Assembly: GCA_900323505.1 (NCBI GenBank)
Contig: OOIN01000019.1
Span: forward strand, 1 to 56,693
Origin: Ustilago trichophora
Lineage: Eukaryota; Basidiomycota; Ustilaginomycetes; Ustilaginales; Ustilaginaceae
Length of the DNA: 56,693 nucleotides
Direction of reading: 5' to 3'
The first letter of the stretch is position 1, and every line of letters starts with the position of its first letter. This document shows, piece by piece, positions 29,207 to 39,304 of this stretch. The notes beneath the pieces are model-generated. The model saw only the letters and a list, made by a program, of their open reading frames with translations, was not told the DNA's origin and searched no databases. A program made the translations under genes and the position numbers.

Positions 29207-30679
29207 GTCGAAACGCCATAAGGAAATCGACGGTTGATCCAATGGAATGTTTCTAGTTTGATTGGATTGTTCCTTAGCCGCTTCGGCTGTGGGAGCCAAC
29301 CAGAATCGAAAGATTTGAAGTCAATGAGGTGATAGTGTGGTCATTGGAGGTGTTGCATTTGAGGTTGCCACTCGGTTGGGTAGGGCGGATATGTTGTGTT
29401 TTGCAGATCGGAGGAAAATTGTCATGTATGCGTCGAATAACGCCATCCAACAGTGCAGTAGGGAGCACGTGTGTTATACTGTAGTGTCAAGAAGATCGCG
29501 TGCGAAGCTCCACGAAAGACGCACGTCAAAACTTTTATCCGAGCCTACTCTATGCAATTGAAGCGCAACCATTGTTTCGGTCTGGTCACGGGGATCTTTG
29601 GTGATTGAATGTGGCAGTGTGGCAAGGATTGTACAGGCTCTGAGGTTCTTCCAGGACCCTCTAGCCCAGAGTCAGAAGGACCCGACCGAAACGTAGGGTC
29701 AGCCACCCCCCGGGTGCCACTGAGAAAAAAACCACACTGTTTCGTCTTTCTCTCTCTCTACTCTTGGGAACTCGATACGTAATGCTTCAGTACGTTTGGA
29801 CGCCCAAGGTTTGTACTGGACCCTGTAGCGCACTCGGCCAGGCATACAAGTCAGGCGGAAGGGCAATAGCGCCTCAACGAGGAGATCGGGAACTACATCT
29901 GTATGAATGACTAATCCCACCTCTTCTGAAGCAACCATCATTTGCTCACGCAGCACCATCTCCTCGCCGACTACTCACTTCTATATCGTTTCCAAGGTCA
30001 TCCATGCAAACATTCTGACTAGCAACACGCCAGACCTGATCAGACGCTCGCAACTTCAACCATGGCATGCCCAGTCAACCACCCCGCCTTCCATGCGCTA
30101 GTCTTCTTGATTGGCGTCCTGATCATGTTGAGCAAGTACATCAAGCCTTAGGCGACTACGACGCCGCTCTCCACAACTCAGTCATCGCTGACTTGGACAC
30201 ATAGCCCACCACAGGCATTGGCACAATGTGAGCAAGATGTATCGTCTTCGCAGATCCTCCCATGGTGGACCAATCGCTGCCATCGTGTCAAGACAAGCCA
30301 GACAATATTGGCGAATGCCAGAGGATCACTCCGTTGCGTAGCTGCTCTTGATCGAAGCTTCTCACACCAACGGATTTGCCTTGCCGTTCGCACCTTCAGG
30401 CTCTGCGCAATTACTTGGCGCTATGCCCCAAGAAGCAATTCGTGATGACGCTGGTCAAATTCGGCCAACTACGAACAGACGATGCTCTCGACTGCCACGG
30501 CGTAGACATGGCTACGGGATCGGTCGAATCGTTGCGTGGTTGCTCAGGTAGATTCCTGATCCTACGCCGATGATCTCAAACTAGACAGATAGCACGCAAG
30601 GCCGACAGCGAGGAATTTAGGTACACATGTTTTGTAACAATTTGCAAAGTCAGTTGTCCGACAAAAGGTCATTTCTTCT

Positions 30680-31400
30680 TCATGCTCCGACGTGGTTGTG
30701 CTGCTTGCGCTTTTGATTACGTCTGTCCGAAGGCGGCTGGAGAGCGACGAGTGCTCCGCTCATTCGCACTTGACGCTCGTCCCAGGCGACCTGATGGGCC
30801 GGATCTTGTCTCCATACATGGGTCGCACGAGCGCGATCAAAATCGACTGCGTCGCTCGAATCGTTGTTGCCAAACAACAGATAAACTTGATCGTTGGCGG
30901 GACTCGCTGGCTTACCGAGAAGAGGGAAAATTGTCGCGTCCAAATCGGTAGCCTAGAGATGATGTTGCAGCAGCTGCGACACTGTGTCGGCTCGTTTCGC
31001 CTCAGCTGTCGATCCTGAGGCCCCATGTCGTCGCTGCGCGAAGAAAGAACCCGTGTGGCGAGCTTTGCCTTTCAAGGTCAACAAACATCTCGAGATACTG
31101 CTCGAGCTCGGAAGATGCAAGCCGAGGCCCCACCGGCTCTTGCAGCTGCTCGGTCGGAAACTTGATACCGTTCTTGACCTGCACAGCAACATACGACTCA
31201 AAGGCATCTGACCTGTCGTGTGGCGCTGCTGGTGTGCTCGACTCGTTGAAGAGAGCTTTGAATGCATGAAAACACGAATAGACGAGCGTATCCTGAGGGC
31301 GGAAAGGAGACGTGGTGATGCACGGTGCGGGTGCTACTCTCGTGGAGGCAAACAAGCATGTCAGGGCTGATATTGCTGAGATGGACGGTTGTGTAACCAT
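30680..31400 (-). pseudogene. Possible decayed gene of unknown family
   Basis: Two minus-strand frames have protein-like texture. One (31400-31002) contains LVYSCFHAFKALFNESS and ASSELEQYLEMFVDLE. The other (30943-30680) contains DATIFPLLGKPASPANDQ and DSSDAVDFDRARATHVW. They are in different frames and I cannot join them with good splice sites. No family recognised; could be a relic or a spliced gene I misread. Confidence 0.25.
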
Positions 31401-31745
31401 GGATTTACGAGCTCGTTGGTGGATGCATGGTACTTGGCCAACAGCTCACGCAGCTTTTGTTTCGGTTGAGGCGAGGAGGAAGACGAAAAGTGCTGGGAGC
31501 TGACTTGTCGAGATCGTTGTTCATCATCATGTTAAATTTGGATCAAAGTGTATGCAGAGAGTGGCAGTCGTGATCATGGTGGTGCGATGAGATTGACGGC
31601 GGGTAGGGCAAAAGTTCGCAAACAGGTTGATAGTGTTGCTGCAGTGCTCACAAAGTTAGAAGAAGAACAAGATAGGGAGAGAGAGAGACCAAGAGATGAA
31701 GCAAGTTGCGTCGAGTTATGCTTCTGACAACGATCAGAATTGAGT

Positions 31746-31806
31746 TAGGACTAGGATTGGGATTGGGGTTAGGATTAGGATTAGGATTAGGATTAGGATA
31801 AGGGTT
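31746..31806 (+). repeat. Interstitial TTAGGA array (telomere variant)
   Basis: Imperfect GGATTGGGATTGGGGTTAGG leads into about five tandem TTAGGA hexamers, then TAAGGGTTT. TTAGGA differs from the terminal unit by one base, and the G-rich strand reads inward. It lies 375 bp upstream of the septin start codon. Confidence 0.85.
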
Positions 31807-32179
31807 TGGCAGCCGTGAAAGTGAAGAGTTAGCAAAGTGTAATGCATCGACGTGCGTGTGGCGTGTCGCAGTTGTAATCAATTTAGCGAGCGAGCTGGCA
31901 ACCTATTTTAGCCCGCACTTTAGCAATTTCAAAAAAGAGGCGAGTACGTGAATTGAATTCAAAACCAAAGTCTCAAAAAAGGGTGCTCGTGCGCAACACT
32001 CTCAGACACTCTCAGAGACACACACACACACACTCTCTCTCTTTCTCTTGCTCAACACCACCACTCTCGACCTCACCACCTTCCAGACCTACGCTTACAC
32101 TTGGCTAATACTTGCATATCCCTCACATTACATTCCACCCTTCCGAAACGCCATCATTTCGTCCGTAATCAATTCCAGC

Positions 32180-33390
32180 ATGGCCTCGCGTCGTCGTGCG
32201 GCCAAGAAGGGTGTCTCCTTCTGCCTCATGGTCGTCGGCGCCTCAGGCACCGGTAAGACCACCTTTGTCAACACCCTCTGCGAGTCCGAGGTCATCGGTC
32301 ACAAGATCAGCGACAATCCTGAAACCGCACACATCGAAGAGGGCATCCGCATCAAACCAGTACACGTCGAGCTCGAGGAGGATGGCATGCGTATCGGCTT
32401 GACCATTGTCGACACTCCTGGTTTCGGTGACAATGTCGACAATGAATATGCGTAAGTTTCTCCACCTTGCACTCCAGCCCAACACAACCCCAAGCCAACA
32501 TGGTCTCCCTCTGTATCAGGCCAGAGCTGCCTTGCTGACTCCTTTTGCTCTTCTTCTTCTTCTTCTTCTTTCGCTGCTGCAGCTTCTCCGAAATCGTTGG
32601 CTTCCTTGAGCGACAGTACGACGACATTCTTGCTGAAGAGTCGCGAATCAAGCGTAACCCCCGTTTCCGCGACAACCGTGTCCACGCCCTCCTCTACTTT
32701 ATCACTCCCACCGGCCACTCGCTGCGCGAAATGGACATTGAACTCATGCGTCGTCTTTCCCCCCGTGTCAACGTCATCCCAGTCATTGGTAAGGCCGACT
32801 CAATGACGCTCATCGAAAAGCAAGAGTTCAAGAAGCGCATCATGGAGGACATTGAGCACTACGGCATTCCCGTTTACAACTTTCCTTACGACGTTGAGGA
32901 GGACGACGAGGAGACCATCGCCGACAACTCGGAACTTCGTGGTCTCATGCCCTTTGCCATTGTCGGCTCGGAAGAAGACGTGGTCATCAACGGCGAGCCC
33001 GTCCGCGCGCGAAAGTACCCCTGGGGTATCGTTGAAGTTGACAACCCCAAGCACTCGGATTTCGCTCGCCTCCGATCCGCACTTCTCAACACACATTTGA
33101 CCGACCTCAAGGAAATCACCCACGACTTCCTCTACGAGAACTACCGTACAGAGAAGCTCTCCAGAACCGTCCACAGCGACTATGCCGACACTTCGATCCC
33201 TGGCGAAGAGCTTGCCAACCAATCGGTCAGGCTTAAGGAGGAACAGCTCAAGCGTGAAGAAGACAAACTCAAGGAGATTGAGCTCAGAGTGCAACGCGAG
33301 ATCCAGGAGAAGAGGCAAGAGCTTCTTGCCAAGGAGGAGAGCCTCAGAAACCTCGAGTCACGTCTTCAGGCCCAAAACATCAACGAGTAG
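32180..33390 (+). CDS. CDC11: Septin, Cdc11 type
   Basis: Two exons, 32180-32451 and 32583-33390, joined by a 131-nt GT-AG intron, give 359 residues. The junction restores NEYAFSEIVGFLERQYDD. GTPase motifs: P-loop GASGTGKT (20-27), DTPGFGD, and VIGKADS. The septin unique element is present (HSDFARLRSALLNTHL, DFLYENYRTEKLS), and the last 60 residues are a charged coiled coil. The SGTGKT P-loop and KKGVSFCLMVVG start fit the Cdc11/AspA group. Septins form hetero-oligomeric filaments at the bud neck and septum. The ATG at 32180 has a good context (CAGCATGG) and begins the conserved N-terminus; an upstream in-frame extension to 32048 is leader. The gene is tail-to-tail with FAP7. Confidence 0.95.
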
Positions 33391-33878
33391 GCGCGTGCAC
33401 GAGGCCCAACACCACAACCACCACTACCACTTCAGTGGCGTTGACAGGCTGCTCTTCTGCTGCTGCCATTTAGTGGTTTCTCTCCTGCCAAACGGGCCCG
33501 CTCGCCAAAACATGTGCCTTCCGATCTTGTTATACCTTGCTTTGCCATGCGCTCGCTTACTGTATTCGATCTTGCTCTAGGCCATGGTGTGGTCGTTGCG
33601 AATTCTCAAGTTTTGTTCTCCTTCGTTTATATCTTCCGTCTGTGTAGATGCACATCATCGTTTCCGAGTTATGGTCGAGAGAGTTGCTGATTTTGAGCTC
33701 ATGTCGCTTGCAAGCCGCTACCGAGTCAAGAACAAGAAAAAAATGTAACAAACGATTTGCCAAGGCGATTCCACGGTGACTCTTTACAAGCCGGATATTC
33801 TCGGTCAGCGTGCAATTCTTCTGTCAGGGCGGGTGGTAGTGTTTGGGAGACGGATTTGTCGTCTAACTTGTGCGAAGT
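33391..33878. other. Convergent 3' region of septin and FAP7
   Basis: 488 bases between the stop codons of two convergent genes, T-rich, with an AATAAA-like A-run near 33738. No gene seen. Confidence 0.5.
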
Positions 33879-34640
33879 TTACTCGAGGCCACGAGCTGTC
33901 CTCCAAGCGTGGATCCACTGGATGATTCTGTCTACGTTTTCCTCTACGTCTCCTGATTCCTGGCTGCGCAGTTCTACGATGGCTTCGGCTGGATACGAGG
34001 AGCGTGCGTCGTCCGCGACTACACCCATGATTTCTGCCTCGTTGTTCTCTTGGATCTTCTTCAGCGGATAGCCTCTACCATTCATGCAAGCAAAGCCGAG
34101 TAATTGTTAGTAATGTTTGAGCAACTTTCCAGCATCAAGAGGAACGAGGCAAGGTAAGACAAGATACAATGGCAAAGACGGGGAAATAATAGCTTACCTC
34201 TTTTCAAGACGTTCCCAAAGCACGCTGTGATCGCACCGCAACACAACGACGAGATCGACCCATCTCTCGGGCCAAACATCGCAAGTATGCCAGTCCAACA
34301 CCAATCCACCTCTCTCGTCACCCTCTTCTGCCTCTCTGGCCTGTATCAGCTCTGCCTCGTCGAATTCGTCTGAATCTTTTGGCTCTGGCGCCTTGTTCCC
34401 CGTGAGCGGCTCAAGATGGTCCAGGAGCTGGTCTTCGTTGACTTCGTAAGACTGCCATTCCTCAAGATATTCGGTGTAGAAGCCTTCCTTCTTGACGACG
34501 ACACCAACATCGATCTGGCGTAATGGATGGATGCTGCTCGACGAAGAGGGAGAGTAGGTCGAGGCGAGCAGTGACGAGTGTGTGGATTTGCCCGTTCCAG
34601 GTGTACCGGTGATGACGATGTTGGGGAAGCTGCGGACCAT
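33879..34640 (-). CDS. FAP7: Adenylate kinase 6 / Fap7 (hCINAP) ribosome assembly NTPase
   Basis: Exon 1 34640-34198, intron 34197-34075 (123 nt, GTAAGC...TAG), exon 2 34074-33879; 212 residues. The junction gives LEKRGYPLKKIQENNEAEIM, the conserved AK6 sequence. Walker A is ITGTPGTGKST (10-20). VLDWHTCDVWPERWVDLVVV corresponds to the AK6 motif with Asp and His before a Pro-Glu-Arg-Trp. An acidic insert (KDSDEFDEAELIQAREAEEG) is longer than in yeast or human. Fap7 binds Rps14 and acts in the last cytoplasmic cleavage of 20S pre-rRNA in small-subunit maturation. Confidence 0.93.
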
Positions 34641-35478
34641 TGTCGTGCGCTCGAATCGAGCTTATGCAAAGATATAAGGGGAGGTAGCCGTGTATCGAGA
34701 GCTTTGGATGGATCCAGAGTTGGTGCGTATTGTCGTCGAGACGGTTGGTGGATGAGAGGATGCAAGGGCAAGACAGGAGATGGTAAAGTGTCAAGAGAGA
34801 AGGACGTGCATGCATGCAGGCTCGAGAAGGTCTCAAAAGAAAAAAAAAGAAAAAAAAAATGTTTTTGGACTGTGGAGAAGCGAAACCAACGAGAAAATAA
34901 GAAAAGATAAGCAAAATTGAAATTGCGGCTTTGAAAAAGTCTAACAAAACATCAATCTCGGCAATTCACACTCGTGCTCCTCGTCTTTCCCAATTCTCAA
35001 ACCGCTGCTTCCCCGCGATCAATACAGATGCCTAAAGCTAGGAGCTGAGGTGCAGCGCAGGAGGCCTGTTTGAAGTGCACAATTCAGTACAGCAACAAAA
35101 GGTCAGGAAGGCAGAGAGAGAGAGAGAAAGAGAGAGAAAGGGAGGAAGCGAGATGATGGGAACTCCGATTTGATTCATCATTCTCCAGTAAGCGTTGTCG
35201 AGGCGAGTCGGTGTTGGACAGAGAGAAGCAAAAGAACCATTCCTCAGACCAACTGGGAAACATTGTGTGGTGATATCTCTGCTTCCACTACTTCAGCAAG
35301 GCTCCTGCTCTGCATCTGACTGCCGCTTGATGTCGTGGACGTGCGTCACTCGAGAACTTGTCGACCAGACTGTCGTTGACCTGTCACAGCTCTCAACAAA
35401 AACAGTAGCAAACATGTAAGAAGCTGTGTTATAAATTTGGTTTACAAACAAAGCTACAATTGTCGAGTTTGTCCTTGT
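34641..35478. other. Intergenic region, FAP7 promoter and NMO 3' flank
   Basis: Contains A-runs near 34840-34858 and a GA-rich run near 35117-35145. No gene seen on either strand. Confidence 0.5.
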
Positions 35479-36654
35479 CTAAAGACGGGCACCACCGCCG
35501 ACAAGCAACTGGCTTCCGTTCTTGAGCGTAGCCACGGCCTCGTTGACCATCTCGTCGACGATCTCCTTGGCGGGTTTGATGTCGCTGATGACACTGGCAC
35601 ACTTGCCGAGCAAGAACCTCTGTCTGGCACCGGCTTCCTTGGTGCCCTCTTCGTCGTCATTTTCGAGATCGTGGTAGACGGGGATGATACCCTTGTCGGT
35701 CAACTTTTTGATCTCATCGGGGCGCGATTCCCAGTCGAGAATGTAGGGAGTTTTGAAGAGACGGAGGGGACGGCCAGTGAAGATGATGGTGCGGATGTCG
35801 GTCTCGTGGGTCGACTTGAGAACGGCTTCCTTGTGCGCCTTGGGAGCACCGGATTCCTTGGAGGCGACGAAACGCGTTCCCACCCAAACACCGTCGGCAC
35901 CGTAGCAGATGGAGGCGGCCAGACCGCGACCGTTGAAGATACCTCCGGCAGCAACCGTGATGATAGGCTTGCCTGTGAGCGGCGATTTGTGACCCCGGCA
36001 AATGTCAACAACACGGGGAGCAATGATGGAAAGAGGAACGTCACCAGTGTGTCCACCACCCTCACCACCTTGGAAGATAACCATGTCAACACCAGCCTCG
36101 AGAACCTTGGGTGCGTGCTTGGGGTGGCCGATGATACCGGCCACAATGATTTTGGCACCGTGGAGCTTCTTGACCACCTCAGCCGGGGGCACACCGACGG
36201 CCGATACAAAGAGCTTGGCGCCAGACTCGATGATAATATCAATGAGCTCGGGGAGCTGACCGTTGGTGTAGTCGGTGTTGGTCTTTCGGGCACCGCCACC
36301 CACCTTGGGGAGAAGAAGATCGACACCGAAAGGAGCGTTCTTGTCGTTGAGGAACGACTTGAGCTCGGCGATCTGCTGTCGGAGGAACTTGGGAGTGTAC
36401 CCAACTCCACCGATAACACCGATGCCACCGGCGTTGGTGACAGCGGCGGCGAGCTCAGGACCAGCAGCCACGTTCCTGTGCGACGAGAGGTATAAAAGAG
36501 CAGCGAGAAGTGGTGAAGCGTCAATAACTACATAAAATTGCGCGTCACGAGATGGTAAAGAAAGGTGAAGGACTTACATGCCGGCAAGCATGATGGGGTG
36601 CTTGATGCCGAATTGCTCGGTGAGGGGCGTCTTGATCTGCTGTGCGGATGCCAT
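35479..36654 (-). CDS. Nitronate monooxygenase (2-nitropropane dioxygenase family)
   Basis: Exon 1 36654-36578 (MASAQQIKTPLTEQFGIKHP...), intron 36577-36476 (102 nt), exon 2 36475-35479; 357 residues. An FMN-dependent TIM-barrel: IMLAGMNVAAGPELAAAVTN, GGIGVIGG, VIFQGGEGGGHTGD with the conserved His region, ITVAAGGIFNGRG and ADGVWVGTRF for phosphate binding. The enzyme oxidises alkyl nitronates such as propionate-3-nitronate to the aldehyde or keto acid and nitrite, a detoxification role. The frame is clean and codon use is strongly biased (C-ending), which suggests good expression. No targeting signal is evident. Related enoyl reductases of this fold cannot be excluded, but length and motifs fit class I-like fungal NMO. 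Confidence 0.88.
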
Positions 36655-37020
36655 TTTTGTGTAGGTGTGTGTGTTTTGCTTAGGAAGGATGGTGTTGGGA
36701 GAGGAATAAAGGACAGTGGCGAGCCAAAGCGAAAGGTTATGAAATGCGGGGCAAAAGGTCGAGCGATGCAGGGTGAGGTCCCACTGCACCCTTTGCCAGA
36801 ATCTGAGAAACTGATGAGCTGGGCAAGGTTAACGAGGTTGGGTGAGCTTGCCACTGCCACCTTGGCGGATTATGGACTGTGCAGCAATTGTGCAGTGTTG
36901 TTGTGTTGGTAAGGCGCGACTCGAATTTACCGGAAGGTTTGGTAACCGGTCGATCCGGCTCTGACTCTTGCACAATTCTGATGGCCGTGCGCTTACTCTA
37001 CAGTAGAGTAGGCGTTAATT

Positions 37021-37054
<34 letters not shown>

Positions 37055-37322
37055 TGAACGGTAAACCGCTCCGGAGCTGGTCTGCAAATTCAGAGGGTTC
37101 AAACTTGATTCCCGCACGGGAATCAGCTGCTGCAATTCTTCCTGCATCAAGACCCTGTTTTCGGTTCGAATCCTCCACTAGGTGACTACTAGATTGCTAC
37201 TAGATTAGTACTGGATTACTATCACCCATGCATGCACGTACAGTGCTGTACACCTTGCTGCTGACGACAGACCTCCCCGACCCTTTTCTGTCGAACCACG
37301 ACGATCCTGATCCCTATCCAGC
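36655..37322. promoter_or_regulatory. Divergent upstream region, NMO / NAA38
   Basis: 668 bases between divergent start codons. Contains a GA run (37021-37047) and a CTACAGTAGAG hairpin-like word near 36996. GGTTCGAATCC near 37154 resembles a tRNA B box, but I could not fold a tRNA around it. No other gene. Confidence 0.45.
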
Positions 37323-37670
37323 ATGGACAGCGTAGCCGAACAAGCAGCCTCAAAGGCATCTGCAGTGATCGAAGCCAACTTTGTCGGGCGATTGTCCGTG
37401 GTTCACATTCCAGACGGGCGTGCTTTTTGCGGAACGTTTGTCTGTGTCGACTCTGGCAGAAACATCATCCTAGCCAATACCGACGAGACGAGACTCACAT
37501 CCCAAGGACGAACTTCTACGCGCAATGTTGGCATGGTGATGATACCCGGCATCTACGTCGTCAAGGTAGAGGTGCAACAGGATGGCCAAGACACTGTGAT
37601 CGCTTCAACACAGCCCACGCAAACGTTCACGCAAGCTGGATGGCCAGACGATGACGACATGTATTCTTGA
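37323..37670 (+). CDS. NAA38: NatC auxiliary subunit, LSm-domain protein (Naa38/Mak31)
   Basis: 115 residues, no intron. A single LSm fold: FVGRLSVVHIPDGRAFCGTF (Sm1) and CVDSGRNIILANTDE, then NVGMVMIPGIYVVKVEVQ (Sm2). The MIPG in Sm2 matches the LSMD1/Naa38 group rather than the spliceosomal LSm proteins, which have RG in that place. Naa38 supports the NatC complex (Naa30-Naa35-Naa38), which acetylates N-terminal Met-Leu/Ile/Phe proteins during translation. The acidic tail PDDDDMYS is unremarkable. Its stop is 21 bp from the stop of the convergent next gene. Confidence 0.85.
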   Translation: MDSVAEQAASKASAVIEANFVGRLSVVHIPDGRAFCGTFVCVDSGRNIILANTDETRLTSQGRTSTRNVGMVMIPGIYVVKVEVQQDGQDTVIASTQPTQTFTQAGWPDDDDMYS

Positions 37671-37691
37671 ACAGCTGCTCCACCTTTTGAA

Positions 37692-38675
37692 CTAGGCAAG
37701 AGGCCCATGGACAGCCTCGTAGCACCATCTGTACAGCTGAGTTGCGGCTACCTCGAGCTCGATGAGGTGCTCATTGGCCGAGTCTTCGCTTGTTCGCTCG
37801 AGAAGTACGCCTAGCATGGCGGAGAGTGGGGTCACCAAGATGGTGTCGATGTCTCGAATCGCCTCGAGCTCGTCGATAGCGAGCATGGTGTGCAGGCTAC
37901 GTTCGACCAACGTTTTGGTCTCGTTGAATGGAAATGCACCGCTTACAGCAAGACCGGCAAAGGGGTCATGAAGCTCCTCGTTGAGCTTTGCAACGACAGC
38001 ACCGGCCATGACGACAGCGATCGCAAAGCCGCAACTTCCACCTCGCCTGGCAACCCGTCCAAGGATTCCCACTGCAATCTTGATCTCACAACTTTTGCGC
38101 CAGACCATGTCGATCAACAACCGCGCCGCTGTGCTTACGACCGAATCGTGTTTTTCAACTCCAACTACAGCCGTCCAATCGAGCTCGGCAAACGCATCAA
38201 GCACGATACCCAACAGTCCGAGCATTGCATGTCGCAGCTGTGACTCAGCTTGAATATGGTCGATTGCCCTTGCAAGACTTTCGACCAGATTCTGGGCAAC
38301 CGTGGTGAGATCTTGAGCGCAGTGTTTGGCAGCAGGGAGCGAGGTGAGGAGATGGAGCAGGTAGTGAGCCAAGTTGCAAGGCCCACCCCAGAATTGTGGA
38401 CAGCCAACGAGTTGGAGATCCAAGGCGCTTCGTTGGGCATCTGAGGATTGCTCTAGCCACTTGCGTGTGCGGTCGATGGTTTGGCGTGCGTCGACGACCG
38501 ACTCATCTGCAAGACCAGGGAGGGTAGGGTGAGTCATCCATGGCTGCGTTGAAATCGGAGATGTCATCTGGGCTGTCCACTTACCGTTCCTCCACTGGGC
38601 AACGAGAAGAGAGAAGATGCGATACATCTGAAGGGGAAAGGCAGAGGCTGGGCTGGGAAACGGTGCAATGATCAT
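37692..38675 (-). CDS. Unknown all-helical protein, two exons
   Basis: Exon 1 38675-38585, intron 38584-38507 (78 nt, GTAAGT...TTGCAG), exon 2 38506-37692; 301 residues. The intron length is a multiple of three and has no stop, so the unspliced frame is also open; the strong splice sites argue for removal. A start at MYRIFSLL (38627) is also possible. The protein is Leu/Ala-rich with successive amphipathic helices (LAHYLLHLLTSLPAAKHCAQ, LGLLGIVLDAFAELDW, LHTMLAIDELEAIRD), like a HEAT-type solenoid, and has no Lys-rich or membrane segment. I do not recognise the family. Confidence 0.7.
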   Translation of the reverse strand: MIIAPFPSPASAFPLQMYRIFSLLVAQWRNGKWTAQMTSPISTQPWMTHPTLPGLADESVVDARQTIDRTRKWLEQSSDAQRSALDLQLVGCPQFWGGPCNLAHYLLHLLTSLPAAKHCAQDLTTVAQNLVESLARAIDHIQAESQLRHAMLGLLGIVLDAFAELDWTAVVGVEKHDSVVSTAARLLIDMVWRKSCEIKIAVGILGRVARRGGSCGFAIAVVMAGAVVAKLNEELHDPFAGLAVSGAFPFNETKTLVERSLHTMLAIDELEAIRDIDTILVTPLSAMLGVLLERTSEDSANEHLIELEVAATQLYRWCYEAVHGPLA

Positions 38676-38838
38676 AGGAATTGGGAAACATTCTGCTCCA
38701 AAGCATCGCTGGGGTATATAGTTGGCTTAGGAGTCGCCGTTATGCCGAGTATGATCTGATGCTTGCATCAGTGACATCATAGTCAACACCAGCGAATCTT
38801 TGAGTGTGTTCGTGTGTGTGTGTGTGTGTGTGTGTGTG

Positions 38839-38890
<52 letters not shown>

Positions 38891-39304
38891 ATACGACGAG
38901 ATCTCACTACGCCGCTGCACTGATCAATGCCTGTGTATGAACGACAAAAGTGTTTGCCAAGGTGTGATGATAACGACGACGACGACGATGACTTAGCAAC
39001 AAATCAGCCAAGTGTGTCAATATATTCCTTTCGCCGGACCACATCCTGAGCAACCACACACCGTCAAGATGCTTACTGTAAGTATTCGTGATGCTACCTC
39101 AGGGTCTGCTCATGCCGTTCAGGACCAAGGTAGAGGTGATCGGGATGATTAAGCGGATGTTATTAATATTTGTGCAGATGATGTGTCCCTCTGCTTCCTA
39201 GCGGCAGCACCACATAAATTTGGCCACCCTTTGCTCTTCGCCGTCCGATAAGCGTCGGAAATGTAGATCTGCGAGAGCTGCACCAACGGCGGATCTATAC
39301 GCCA
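38676..39304. other. Intergenic region around the microsatellites
   Basis: No gene seen. ATGCTTACTGTAAGT at 39069 looks like a minimal first exon plus splice donor on the plus strand, but I find no second exon before the convergent bE-like gene. Confidence 0.4.
38812..38886. repeat. Dinucleotide microsatellites, (TG)n then (AG)n
   Basis: About 13 TG units, a short ATAT spacer, then about 22 AG units. Perfect runs; a likely variable marker. Confidence 0.95.

Larger units (their letters stand above)
28689..32179. other. Gene-poor 3.5-kb stretch between UPO and septin genes
   Basis: Contains the UPO promoter, the 20-bp tandem repeats, a possible decayed gene (30680-31400), the TTAGGA array and the septin promoter (CA and CT runs at 32020-32046). 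Nothing else in 29.2-30.6 kb looks like a gene. Confidence 0.5.

Noticed and set aside
29093..29299. Minus frame with a repeated RRFIHRC / FHTPL text
   Set aside because: It is the translation of the 20-bp tandem repeats.
31648..31881. Minus frame with an Asn-Pro repeat
   Set aside because: It is the translation of the TTAGGA array, not a protein gene.
35437..36495. 352-codon plus frame opposite nitronate monooxygenase
   Set aside because: Antisense of a biased gene; Thr/Val/Gly-rich text with no domain.
37090..37190. tRNA gene suggested by GGTTCGAATCC near 37154
   Set aside because: The word is a good B box, but only two base pairs form in the T stem. No A box, anticodon arm or matching acceptor stem is found upstream.
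38507..38584. Treating 37692-38675 as a single exon
   Set aside because: The 78-nt internal stretch has a GTAAGT donor and TTGCAG acceptor and reads as noncoding-like text, so an in-frame intron is the better model.
39061..39180. Tiny first exon ATGCTTACT followed by GTAAGT
   Set aside because: No second exon fits before the convergent bE-like gene; a chance donor site.
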